64,000 bases of DNA. Origin: Pilaira anomala. Taxonomy: Eukaryota; Mucoromycota; Mucoromycetes; Mucorales; Mucoraceae. The stretch is taken from NCBI GenBank assembly GCA_025716855.1, contig JAIXMQ010000014.1, forward strand, positions 541,001-605,000. The letters run 5' to 3'. Under the pieces are notes generated by a model, which did no database searches, was not told the origin of the DNA, and saw nothing but the letters and a program-made list of their open reading frames with translations. A program made the position numbers and the translations under genes. How positions within the stretch are numbered: position 1 is the first letter of the stretch; each line of letters starts with the position of its first letter. Below are positions 34,250 through 46,809 of this stretch, in pieces.

Positions 34250-34969
34250 ATGGTAACTTTTGAAATTCGTTGGGGATCCAAACGGTTTTCTATCGATTTA
34301 ACTGATGACGAATATAACACAATGACTGTAAGCGATCTCAAGTTGAAATGTCAGGAGTTGACCGAGATCGAACCTCAATTTATGAAACTTTTAGCTCGTG
34401 GAGGTAAAATAATAAAAATAAAAACTATTTCAAAATTAGACTTATGAAACTGTACACAATAGCCGTATTAAAAAATGAAACGGAATTGATTAAAAATTAT
34501 AAAATCGTATCTGGATCAAAAGTGATGTTGATGGGTTCCAAGGTAATATATTCCTCTCTTTTTTTATCGAAAAAAAAAAAAAAAACGTCTAAATTCTCTT
34601 TCATTTTTTTTTAAGAAACATATATCACCTTTGAAGGAACCAGCACCAAAAGAAGATGCACCAGTTGGGACTAGATTATTATGGATCAAAAATCTTCGAG
34701 AATCCGTTTTGAAGCCAGATATTTTTCGTTATGAAAAACAAGCCAAAGAACATTTATCACAACCGCATGAACCAAAGCAAACAAAAGAGTTGATCAATTA
34801 TGGAAATTATTTACATGAACAATTAATGCATATGCTCGCTCAATTGGATACCATGCCAAATGTAAATGAGGATGAACGTTTAGAGAGACGAAACAATGTC
34901 AAGGAAACTGAAGCTTTATTAGATTCCGTAGAGTCTGTTAAAATCAAACTACAAGAGTTGCTCAATTAA
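34250..34969 (+). CDS. UBL-BAG domain Hsp70 cochaperone (BAG1-like)
   Basis: BAG proteins bind the Hsp70 ATPase domain and act as nucleotide-exchange factors; the ubiquitin-like domain links to the proteasome. Three exons, 34250..34403, 34463..34542 and 34616..34969, join in phase to 195 aa. Residues 1-80 form the UBL (MVTFEIRWGSKRFSIDL, VSDLKLKCQELTEIEPQFMK, LLARGAVLKNETELIKNYKI, VSGSKVMLMGS). The BAG helices occupy about 110-195 (LRESVLKPDIFRYEKQAKEH, LHEQLMHMLAQLDTMPNVNE, NVKETEALLDSVESVKIKLQ). The order matches S. pombe Bag101/102 and human BAG1. Confidence 0.87.
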
Positions 34970-35256
34970 GAAAAAAAAAAACGTTATATTTTTCTTTTTA
35001 ATTATTCGTGGTTTTTTTTACTGTATACACGAATGTATATCCTCATAGGATGATGGCACGATATTTTTTTTTCTGGTTTATATTCAAACCTATCTTTCGC
35101 TCGAATTCTTAATTTTTAATTGCTTTTTCTATAAACATTTAAAAAAAAAACTTATTCTGTCAGGCATCTGTTTGCAAGTATTTAATTCACAATAATGTAA
35201 GGCGATACATATCGAAATAACGCATGAATGTAACAATATATACACCGCTTTTCCCT

Positions 35257-35290
<34 letters not shown>

Positions 35291-35858
35291 CTATGATTTC
35301 AATATCATAAAAAATAGCAAATATTTTACTCGTTACTGTAATGGACAAAATATATATATATATACTCTTCCCACATAGCATAATTGTGCTCGATAATAGA
35401 TAATAAAATATATACAGTAACTTAGCAATGCATTTATCTCTTATCTGTTTTTATGAGAAGGTGATAGGAGGTTATATTGTTGGTTTATATACACATATAA
35501 TTTTCAAGTTGCTGTCTAGATCATTTTCACCCCCACTCTACTTTTTCATTATTTGAAGTTGTGAACACTTGGAGTTATTGTTCTCACTGAATTTTTCTCT
35601 TCATTTGCAAACAGGCCCGGTGTGACAGCCTTAAATTTTTGGGATTGTTTAACCCTTTCGTTATTTGTATTGACGCAAAATTGGTTTCCGTGAGCACAAG
35701 TAGATAAATAGTTTTTTTAATACCTTTTTTTTTTTTTTTACTTTATATTTTGCTTTTTTGGTAATTGTTAAACGCGCTTTAAAAAAAAAAACCTCCACAA
35801 AAGAAACTAATACTTTTCATCTAGTGTTTTTTATTTTTTATTTTAAACAAACAACAAA
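34970..35858. other. Intergenic upstream of the PP2A gene
   Basis: About 890 bp. It contains TA microsatellites (35259-35287, 35350-35365), T-runs and an ACGCG sequence at 35771, within 100 bp of the PP2A ATG. No gene seen. Confidence 0.5.
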
Positions 35859-37206
<1,348 letters not shown>

Positions 37207-38170
37207 TAAAATTAAATAATAAGCGAGCGTATGTGTAACTTTAATTTCGCTTATTGTGCTTTCAAATTCTTCTTTTTTATTCCTTTTTTCTACGATTATT
37301 ATATTTACGTCAAAATAGAGTAATTTTTTTTAAACTTTTAAATGACTACTACTTGTCAACATTACAATTGCTCTCTATACAACATAAAATACATGTATTG
37401 ACTCTTTGAATATAATTATATTTTTACATTCAAAAATGGACATTACATGTATGTACCTGAAAAATAATATATATCAAAAGTGGTAAATAATCTATATATT
37501 TTTTTCCTCGTATTATTATTATCTTATAGAATATATAAGAAATCTTCTTTTATGATATCATAACTAGGCCAGTTTTAAAAAAATTCTCTCTGTTAATTTA
37601 AAAGAAAGTTCTTGACTGATAACTACTTGTTTGTAAATTAAATTGTGCAGATCCGGGATTAATATTTACGTCATTTTAAAATATCACCACTTCTCGGAAT
37701 CGAAAAAAAAAAAAAATGCTGAAATAGAGATATACGTATACATTACTTCAAACAAAAAAAACGAATATGTAAAAGAAAGGCCAATTTATAGATTAGAACC
37801 TTTACGGTGTATGCAATTGCAATGATATTGTATGTACACAGGAACAAGAACAGTCCTTCTCTTATGCAGATCGGATATTCATCTAAACTTTTGCACGATC
37901 AAGAAATCTGTGTATTCACGAATTTAAAAACACGATTGTCACTACACTCAATCCAGATATATACTAAAATATTACTAAGCAACGACGAGATATTTTGAAA
38001 AAGAAACAATCCAAGTTATTTTTATAATTAAAAATATGATACGTGACTTGGATTAAAAAGGTAACATAAACATGCAAACCTCTTTTTTTTTTTTATTATT
38101 CTTGTTACTTTTTTATTTATTTATTTACTTTCTTCTATTCCAACCTTTTTTCTACAAAATAATTTACAAC
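37207..38170. other. Intergenic, no gene recognised
   Basis: About 960 bp of AT-rich DNA between PP2A and CK2-beta genes. Two open stretches of about 60 codons (37643-37825, 37807-37998) overlap in different frames and resemble nothing. A CT-rich leader lies just before the ATG at 38171. Confidence 0.5.
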
Positions 38171-39223
38171 ATGAACATCGATCAATATAGCGACCCTCGT
38201 AAGTGAAAAAAAAAACAGAAAGCAAATGCATATATTAACGCCAACTTGCCTTTCTTTTTTTTTAAAAAAAAAAATATATGTGTCTATAGAAGACGGACAA
38301 TTAACACCCATGGAGTATGATCATACAGGATCCGAAACCACTTCGGTAAAAGAAAAGAACCCACTGAATAAAAAAAAAAACTTGAACTTCAAATAACACT
38401 TTTTTTTTTTGACATTAGTGGATCAACTGGTTTTGTTCAAGTAAAAAGCATAAATTTTACACAGAAGTAGACGAAAGTTTTATATCAGACCCATTCAACT
38501 TGATCGGACTCAGTTCACATATTCAACTATACAAAGAGACTTTAGAGATCATTTTAGATCTTGAACCAGATGATGCCATGTATAACCGTGTACCCGACTT
38601 GTCTTTATTGGAACCCTCTGCTGAACTTTTATATGGCTTAATTCACCAAAGATATTTACTTACAAACCAAGGGATGTTTCAAATGGTAAGTAACGAAATA
38701 AAGTACGATAAAAAAATCAAAAATCAAAAAAAAAAAAAAAAAAAAGCTTAATTTTTATTCAATGTATATATACAGTATTCAAAGTATGTAGCTGGAGATT
38801 TTGGAAAATGCCCTAGAGTCTATTGTAACGAAAGTCATCTTTTACCTTGTGGACAACATGATTTACCTAAAAATGGGTTTGTACGCTTATATTGTCCTAA
38901 TTGTATGGATCTTTATATGCCACCGAACCCAAAGCATCAAGATATCGATGGTAAAAAAAAAAAAAAAAAAAGCTGAGATTTTTTTCTTGTTGATTTTTTA
39001 TGTGTGTGTGTATATAACATTTGTAGGTTCCCACTTTGGTACAACATTTCCTCATTTATTTATACAAAAATTCCCAGATGTTGTTAAGAAAGTAGAACCG
39101 ATTGTGTATACCGGAAGATTATTTGGATTTCGTATTCATAAATCTTCTTTATCAGGACCACGTATGCAATGGTTGAGAACAATGCAACAGAATGAGAATG
39201 AAGATGAAGAAAACTTACTGTGA
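38171..39223 (+). CDS. CKB1: Casein kinase II regulatory (beta) subunit
   Basis: Regulatory subunit of protein kinase CK2; dimerises through a zinc finger and docks the alpha subunits. Five exons (38171..38201, 38290..38345, 38419..38684, 38776..38951, 39027..39223) with short introns, several starting GTAAAAA. Features in order: WINWFCSSKKHKFYTEVDES, DPFNLIGL, the acidic LDLEPDDA, LYGLIHQRYLLTNQGMFQM, the zinc finger CPRVYC ... YCPNC, then FGTTFPHLFIQKFPDVV and VYTGRLFGFRIHKSS. The C-terminus ends NENEDEENLL. The N-terminal 31 residues (MNIDQYSDPQDGQLTPMEYD) differ from the usual acidic start. The zinc-finger loop reads HLLPCGQHD, where most have PMLPIGLSD, so an extra Cys is present. Confidence 0.96.
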
Positions 39224-39392
39224 TTATTTTACACAAATAAAGGAGGAAAAAAACAACCCTATTTATTTCTTATACTTCTCAGGGTTTTTCCATTATTATC
39301 TTTAACTGAGAGTAGAACATTTGATATATATATATGTATACGAAAGGATAAAAGAAGGGTATTAATTTATTAGAATTTGTATTATTTTATAT

Positions 39393-42159
39393 TTAAAAAG
39401 ATTTTCCATTTGCATTTGAAGCAGAAGATTGCTGTCTATCAGCTTGTCTCTTTACAAGATAATTTAACTTGTCCATAACTTCTTCTAATTTAGTCTTACG
39501 TTCCTGTAATTCGAGATGTTTTTGAATAGGTGGGTTTTCTCTAGCAAATTGTTGAATTTGTTTACGATCCATTTCATAAACTAAACGATTATCTACTTCT
39601 CGAGGGAATTGAAAGAAGAATTCGTTTAATAATTCCACTTGAATAAACATAACAGCCTTTAAAAAAAAAAAATTAATACAAAAATATGAATCATACAATG
39701 CTACTTTACCGTATATGTTAATTTTTCTGCAATAACATTCAAAAAGGCTTCTGGACAATATTGTTTGTTTTCTGAAGATTTACATTGTCTACTTTTTAAG
39801 GCTGCAATTCTATATTTGAGAATCATAGCACGATCTCTTAAATAAATAGCGTCCTTTGCCTTTTCTAATAACTTGGGATTATAAAAGGATTTCACAACTT
39901 CCTCCTCTTCTTCTTCTTCATCTTCTTCATGACGACTGAATTGATTTCGATTAAATTCTTGACTCTTTTCTTGTTTACGAGCTTCTTCTCTTTGTGAATC
40001 CAAAAGGTAATTAATCGCGCTCTTTAATTTTTTCTGTCCAACAGAGTGTTTGATAGAAGATGACATTTCATCACACATTTCAAGTTCTTTCTCTAATAAA
40101 GCAACTGATCTCTTTACACCTTCATTCCATTCAGTGTCATTAATTTCTACCTGTAATATAAAAATGAGAAAAAAAAAAATTTGTTTAAAACAATAAAATA
40201 ATAATAATATTACCTCAAACTTGTATGGCTTAATAGTATTTTCAACTTGATCACTCGTAGCCAAGAATTTAGTTCGAAGAATTTCACTGGTAAAATTCAT
40301 AATCTGTTGACGTGTATCAGGGTGATAGCTAAATGAATCAGCATTTGCCAGTCTTTCCATATTACTCATCAAAACATCCACAACCAATTGAGTGGTTGAT
40401 CTACCAATACCACTTTTAGTTAAAGCAGCAGAAGCAAAATCAACTTTATACAACCAGTATATATCATCTGGTGCAGCCTTGGGTAACTCTGCAATCTTTT
40501 CATCACACCAATATTGTTCTGCACAGATATCCAGTACCTTTTGTTCCAACATTGTACGAACCTCATGTCGAACTTGAGGTTTACCAAAATTATTAGCGAA
40601 ATCTTTAAAATCGTGTTTCAAACAATCCATCGTTTCAGCAACATACGATTCAGCCGTCACTTTTCTATCATTGTATTGTACTTTGAATTGATATCGTGCT
40701 TCTTCAAGCTCACGTTGAACTGCGTCTACAATACTATATAAGGATCTACCCATACTTTGTTCTAAAACGTTCATCAGTTTATGTCTCAATGTCGATGTGC
40801 CTACTTGAATATCACGTTGATTGAAAATAAGGTGAGATCTAAAATAGGATTCTTCGCTCTTGATGAGTGCATTTGTCATGTTTCCATTATAATTGTTTTC
40901 AGGCGCTTTACAAACAACGCCAATATATCCAAGGTGAAGTGGGTAATCTGAATTACGAAGAATAGCAGCACCTTGTTGAGGTGATACAAGATCCATTTTA
41001 GTGATCACACCAATCGTACGAAGTCCAAGTGGATCCCATTTTCTACTTGCTTTCAAGGCAGGTGAATTGGCTAAATCTACATTTGCACTACATACGGCTA
41101 AAATGATATTGGGTCCACGAATATATTTTTCACATAAATCTTCAATTTTGTTCTTTAAGGATTCAGGTTGATTACGGTTAGAGATTTGAATATAACCAGG
41201 TAAATCAATCAAGGTCAAGTCAGGCACATTAGGTGAATAAATACGAAGTTCAATCGGTTTATCTGAAACACATTCGGATTCGGATACTGCTAAATTCATA
41301 TCAATCAATGTCTTTTGAACTTTTTTGAAATCAAATATCTTTCCTAATCCAAGTTGAGGAAATTCTCCATATTCTTCATCGTTATTGGGTGTATGAATTA
41401 ATGTTAATTCAATAGGTCTTCTTGTTACCATATTACTTCCTCTTTACATAAAGTTAGCCCACTTTTTTTTTTTAATATATATATATATATATACTCACTA
41501 CACTTACTTTGGTAAGAATTCATGACCAACAATTGCCTCCAAGACTGAACTTTTACCCGAACTTTGGGATCCAATCACAACAATACTAGGTAATCTTAAT
41601 GTTTCATTATGATCAATCGACATCAAAATACTACGAATTTCAATTAATTTTTTTGTCAACATCATCAATTGTTCATCTTGGGCTGAAATTCCGTATTCAT
41701 TCTTCTTTTTTTTCTTGTTTCTCTTTTCCCTTTCCTTTCGTTCAATTTCTTCTTCATCCTCTTCTTCTTCCTCCTCCTCTTCTTCTTCTTCATTTGAATA
41801 AATGGCCATACCAGCAGCCGCTGCAGCCGCTGCAACGGCAGCTTCCTCACCTCCTCCTCCACTACCACCGCTACCACCATCTCCATTACCCTTACTTTGT
41901 TCTTTAGGTATCTCTGGTAATTTATCTTTCACTACTTTTGGCTCTTCAACAGATTTCGGTTTCGAGAAAAAGTTTCGAACCGATTCAGGAAATCGAAATC
42001 GCATTTCAGGTATCGAAATATCTACACCTTCTACAACCGATTGTGCTTTCATCAGGTACGCTTCTACTGTATCTCTTCCTTCCTTCATATAGCCATTACT
42101 TTTATCAACAATATCTATATATATAAGAGATTAATATGTGTAAACCCCCCCCCCCCACC

Positions 42160-42198
<39 letters not shown>

Positions 42199-42506
42199 CC
42201 TTGTAATTTATTAGTAGCAAGGGTTGTACCTGCAACCGTAGTTGTTGCAACAATAGCAGGAACTCGAATGGTTCTGATAGCCATTTTTGGAATAGACCAT
42301 ATATTGAGACTTCTCACTTGCGTTTGTAAAACAAGAGGTGCGGCATGGTAAGTACGTACTCGACCACCATGATGTAAAAGTGGAGGAGGTTTATGAAATC
42401 CTGACAAGTCTCGTAACTGACGAAAAGGTACTCTTGCCCGAGATGCTGTTCTTGGATGAAGTAAATTCGTTATGGCTTTACTTTGTCGAAGGATATTTGT
42501 AATCAT
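39393..42506 (-). CDS. MGM1: Mitochondrial dynamin-like GTPase MGM1/OPA1
   Basis: Inner-membrane fusion GTPase. Five exons (42506..~42200, 42114..41508, 41441..~40214, ~40152..~39706, ~39658..39393). An Arg-rich presequence ([19 protein letters not shown]) is followed by a hydrophobic segment ([16 protein letters not shown]). Then comes an unusual low-complexity linker ([14 protein letters not shown], an Ala run, about 15 acidic residues, KKKKK) just ahead of the GTPase domain. GTPase motifs: G1 [19 protein letters not shown]3 [13 protein letters not shown]4 GVITKMDLV. The middle/stalk follows ([20 protein letters not shown]) and the C-terminal GED-like region contains [20 protein letters not shown]. 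It is convergent with CKB1. Confidence 0.93.
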
Positions 42507-42937
42507 ATTTAAAATGAAATATCTTCAAAAGTGATATATATATATAAACAAACAAAAAAAAAAAAAAAAAAGAGTTTTTTTCTGTTTTGTAGCACATTAT
42601 TTCAATAGGAACCTTGTAGAACAGTCACCTTTGTTTAAATTCAAAACGGCGCTTATACCGTAGTTTTCTTTACAAAAAGCTATCATAGCAAAATGCAAAA
42701 ATATATATAAGGTACATTTTTTTTTTTTTTTTGAAATTACTTTTTATTATGTATGTATAAATAAAAATAAAAAAAAAAATCAACTATCAGTTTATGAGCT
42801 CCCAAATGATATTGGCACCTATGTCCAATACCTTGGTTCACCGTCAGAAAATAGAAATGTTCACGCATATAAGGATATGAATCAATTTTTTTTTTTTTTT
42901 TTGTTATACAAGAGGGAAAAAAAAGGATGTTTTTTGT
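42507..42937. other. Spacer between RPL10A 3' end and MGM1 promoter
   Basis: AT-rich, about 430 bp, containing a poly-A run (42552-42572), T-runs (42718-42733, 42885-42902) and no ORF. Confidence 0.5.
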
Positions 42938-43762
42938 TTAGAACAAACGGTAAGCCTTACCCATGGAAGACTTCAAGTACAAAGACTTGACGTTTTGCCA
43001 GTGCTTCTTCAACAAGGAAACGAGGAAGTTAACAGACAACATGATATTGGCAATCAATTGATCTTCAGTCATACCGACGTGACCGACGGCAACACCAAGA
43101 CAAAGAACCTTCTTCAATTGGAACTTGATAGTAGCACGGAGTTCATTGGCCTTATCAGTCAAAGAATCGTTATGGGTAACGGGAGTAGGGAACTTACCGA
43201 CCTTATGAAGACCAGGACCCAAGAGACGAGGAATTTGCTTAATAAGAGCTTCGGAAGCTAAGAAAGCATCGTACTTCTTGGCAAGCTTCTTGATGAGCTT
43301 TTTGTTCTTGTTGAGCTTCTTAAGATCGTCAACGGATTGGAATTCCATACCAGCACCCTTGGCTTGATCACAGTGGAAAGCATCACCGAGAATACAAACG
43401 GACATGTTGGGACGAGCAATGTTGGGGAGCTTGATAGTACCTGAGAAACGCTTATCACGTTGAGGATCGTAGTTCTTCAAACCAACTTGAAGTTCAACCG
43501 TTTCAACAAACTTTCTTTGCTTTTGCTTGGAAGCTTCTTGAATTTGGACGACAACGTCTCTGACGGCAGCGGCGCTAACTTTGCTGTAAATTTATGTAAA
43601 AAACGTCAGTAACAAAAAAAAACATAACGTATATAGATCATATCGTCAGGTCAATATATATATATATAAAATCATCATTTCATAAAAATAAAAATAAAAA
43701 ACTAGATTGATGGATGTATATATATCTGCCCTGGATGGATGTTTAAGAAAACTTTACCTCAT
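42938..43762 (-). CDS. RPL10A: 60S ribosomal protein L10a (uL1)
   Basis: Cytosolic uL1, part of the L1 stalk. A 5-nt first exon (ATGAG, 43762..43758) joins to 43583..42938 with AGC completing codon 2; total 216 aa, the family size. Motifs: [114 protein letters not shown], ending [11 protein letters not shown]. Such a minute first exon is typical of fungal ribosomal protein genes. Confidence 0.97.
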
Positions 43763-45699
43763 GATAAACACAGATAGAGAAGAGGAAGGAAGAAACTTGT
43801 TTGCATCCTTTTGAAATTCTTTATAAACTAGTAAAAAGAACCAGATTGGATTGATTGGTTAATCATGTTACACTGCTAATTCCAGTCCGGAGTGATTTTG
43901 ATGTCGAACTAATGCAAGTTCTTGTACCATGTATACAAATATATAATAACAATAAGCTTTTTATTTTTTATTTTGTTCACTGCCCTTTGCTCTTTCTAAA
44001 AGTATAAGGCTCTTTTAAAAAAAAAAATACAATTATTAAAAAGCAGCTACAAATGATATTTCAAGTTTATAGTGCTATCCTGCAGGCCAAAGTTACGTAC
44101 ATTTCTCTTCTGTGAATCCTATTAGTAGTTAATCGATAATAACTTCAATTCTCAATGTATCAACTAGTTGGATATACCATTCAGTAAATATATATTTTAT
44201 GATATATATATTTTTTTTCTTGTCTGCATTATCAACGGAATCCAAATTAACTACCCACTTGTACACCCGCTTAAAGTGGGAAAAAAAAAAGATTTATTCA
44301 GGAAGTAACATAAAGTATATACATAATTTCTATTAAAATAATTTTTTTAAAGAGTTTTAGTTTAAATACATCTTGTTGTTTATGCATTAAAATTCTCGTT
44401 CTACCTTAATTATCAAGAACAAAGGAAGAAAATGTTTTCAGGAACATTTAATTGTTGAATTCCAAAAATCCTCGCTGCGATAGAAGCTGGCTTTATATTC
44501 CGCGAATCATCAAAATGTATGTATACATATGTACCTGACTGAACGAAGAACTGCTCGTAAACGAGTGACGAGGTGAGAGAGAAAGAAATAGCCACCACAA
44601 CAAAAAGCCACCTTAGCACTATCCTGTATGTACTTTTCGCTCCCAAAAACTAGTAAAACTATAAATAAGGAGTGAAATTATCATCAGTTAAAAGTTAAAC
44701 AAAAAAGCTACTTGTGCCTTTTACCATTCTTTTTCATTTCATATGAACAGCACCACCAGCACACGTTTGAGCCGTCTAGCTTCCTTAACAGTGATCTAGT
44801 TTTCAAGAACACTTGTTTAATCAACCATAGAGAAGTTGATCACAAAAGAACAGCATAGTACCAGTAAAGATTTTTTTTCTTTCTAAAGTAGGTATGAGAA
44901 ATAGGCTCATATTCATTATTTGACGACTTTTTTTTTACCTTATTGACTTTCAATGAAGCAAGCTCCTTCATGAAAAAAAAAAAACTATTAGCTAATAAAA
45001 AAGGGATACGCAAACCATGAGTTGTCCTTTACAAACAACTTGCTTAGCGGCAACATCATTAAACGCACCACCATCAGTCATGATAATAACCATAACAACA
45101 GCATAAACAGTAACAACAGCATAAACAGTAACAACAACATGATTTTAAATAAAAGAAACCCAGAAACTGGCATTAAAAATTTAAAGATTCATGCAGAACT
45201 AAACTTCTGTGTTCAGGAACTACTCCTTTGTGAAGTTAATGACAATTGTAACATAAAGAAAAGTAAAGATATACACAGGGAAAAAAAGTAGGGAACGAAA
45301 GCGTTACACTTCAAGAAGTACTGATTGCGGTATGTCAGAACTTTGTAAAAGTCCTACGGTACAACAGAAACCGCTATATATATATATATACATATGCTAC
45401 AATTAAACAATAGAACACTATAGTACCTTACAAAATAAAAAGAAAAGGAAAAAGGGAAAAATGGTAGCAATACGTATTTTCTTTTTATGCCCTTTTTTTC
45501 TTGTTGTCAATCAATTTTGAACGTATTTTTTTTTTTTTTTATCCCGCTTTTTTTTTTAAGCACTCCTGCAAAATAACAGTATACATTGCTATTCTATATG
45601 TTTACCAAAAAAGGATATTTTTCACGTAGTGGATATGCAAAGATGGCTGCAGCGTTACTTTTGATTTGTACGCATATGTAAGAGTAAGATTACCCCCCT

Positions 45700-45734
<35 letters not shown>

Positions 45735-46040
45735 AATCTGTATTAAAAAAAAATAAAGATTCTAATATATGTTTAACAGTTTATAATAGTTTGTACAAAT
45801 TTTATATTTTTATTTCAAATCCTTTTTGTTTGCCAATATATGTGGGATTATAAGTAAGATAAGCGTCTCTCTTTTTTTTTTATTTTTTTTATTTTATTTT
45901 TTTTTTTGCCTCCCCTTTCCTACCAGGAGAAGAGACATATACATAATTTCATTATGTATAAAAATTAATATAAATATCGATTTGCACGTCTTTATATTAT
46001 TTGATTATTTCTTTTCTTTCTCCATAATAAGACATTTGTA
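43763..46040. other. Gene-poor region, 2.3 kb
   Basis: Upstream region of RPL10A followed by DNA without recognisable genes. An ATTGGTTAATCA element (CCAAT-box type) at 43854-43865 lies about 90 bp from the RPL10A ATG. Open stretches at 44413-44646 (-) and 45022-45291 (+, Asn/Ser-rich) lack ATG starts and family resemblance; they look like relics or chance. A (TA)n tract lies at 45702-45730. Confidence 0.45.
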
Positions 46041-46220
46041 ATGTTGTTTACTCTTCTTGATTTTCCTTTAACTGAACAAACCAAGTCAGAAAATGTATCA
46101 ATTCCTTCTTCTGATATGTCAAAAACTCAAGCTCAAAAGGACATGCTTTTAAATCTGCTGATACTCTCTTCTTTTCTTTACATGGGGTCTACTATGGTGC
46201 TTCTTTGGATACTAAGCTAA
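46041..46220 (+). CDS. Small tail-anchored membrane protein candidate, 59 aa
   Basis: An ATG-initiated ORF with normal codon use for this genome: MLFTLLDFPLTEQTK at the start, a Ser-rich middle (VSIPSSDMSKTQAQKD), then MLLNLLILSSFLYMGSTMV ending LLWILS, a hydrophobic segment of about 25 residues reaching the C-terminus. This layout is that of a tail-anchored or small subunit-type membrane protein (for example of the TOM or OST complexes), but no family is recognised. A possible 5' intron acceptor (TCCTACCAG, ending at 45926) precedes it. Confidence 0.5.
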   Translation: MLFTLLDFPLTEQTKSENVSIPSSDMSKTQAQKDMLLNLLILSSFLYMGSTMVLLWILS

Positions 46221-46676
46221 ATCTTTTTTTTTTCGAGTTTCTTTGCTCTAGTTTTCGTCGTTCCTTTGACCTTATATATTTAAAAGTTTAATATAGTTTA
46301 ATGTGCAAAAAAAAAAATATACCAAAAGTCGACGATTGTTTTTTTTTTAGAATCTTTTTTACGATAAAAAATAAAAAAAAACTTTTATACCTCTTGATTA
46401 AGCTGCTATATATATCTTATTTTAAAAAAGATATATACTTTGGTTTCTACTCGTAAAGAGAGTGTGAGTATTGTCGAAATATAATGAAATTGGCATCAGA
46501 TAGAACAGATAGAGCTTAAGCATACATTTCTATCTTCTTGAAACAAATAGAGAAACAGACTATAAATATTTCAAAGAGGATGATATAGAAAAGGTATATC
46601 TTGATTTAACTAATATTGAGCGAGCTTTTTAGATCTTGTTCTTCTCCCTTTGAAATATGAATTGAATTGCATTCAA
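46221..46676. other. Intergenic upstream of SCC3
   Basis: AT-rich. A short open, gene-like stretch (TNRETDYKYFKEDDIEKVYL then DLTNIERAF, near 46545-46632) has no start and may be a relic. Otherwise nothing seen. Confidence 0.4.
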
Positions 46677-46730
46677 AACGCGACGGATTTTTTCAGCAGT
46701 AACGCGAGAACTACTTGGGGGTAAACGCGT
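46677..46730 (+). promoter_or_regulatory. Cluster of three MCB-like ACGCG boxes in the SCC3 promoter
   Basis: AACGCGAC (ACGCG at 46678-46682), AACGCGAG (46702-46706) and AACGCGTT (46725-46730) occur within 54 bp, ending 80 bp before the SCC3 ATG. ACGCGT is the binding site of the fungal G1/S factor MBF. CpG-containing words are rare in this AT-rich DNA, so the cluster stands out. Confidence 0.6.
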
Positions 46731-46809
46731 TATAACTTTTTTTTTGTTTTTTTTTTCTCGTTTTCTCTTTAACAAAAAAAAAGTCTTTTATATACTATAT
46801 ATATATATT

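Noticed and set aside
37643..37998. Two overlapping ORFs of about 60 codons
   Set aside because: Different frames, AT-driven amino acid use and no splice partners or similarity.
44413..44646. Minus-strand ORF with an apparent signal peptide
   Set aside because: It starts at TTG rather than ATG and has no exon structure or similarity; probably chance.
45022..45291. Asn/Ser-rich plus-strand open frame
   Set aside because: No ATG start, repeats of AACAGTAACA-type simple sequence and no family resemblance.
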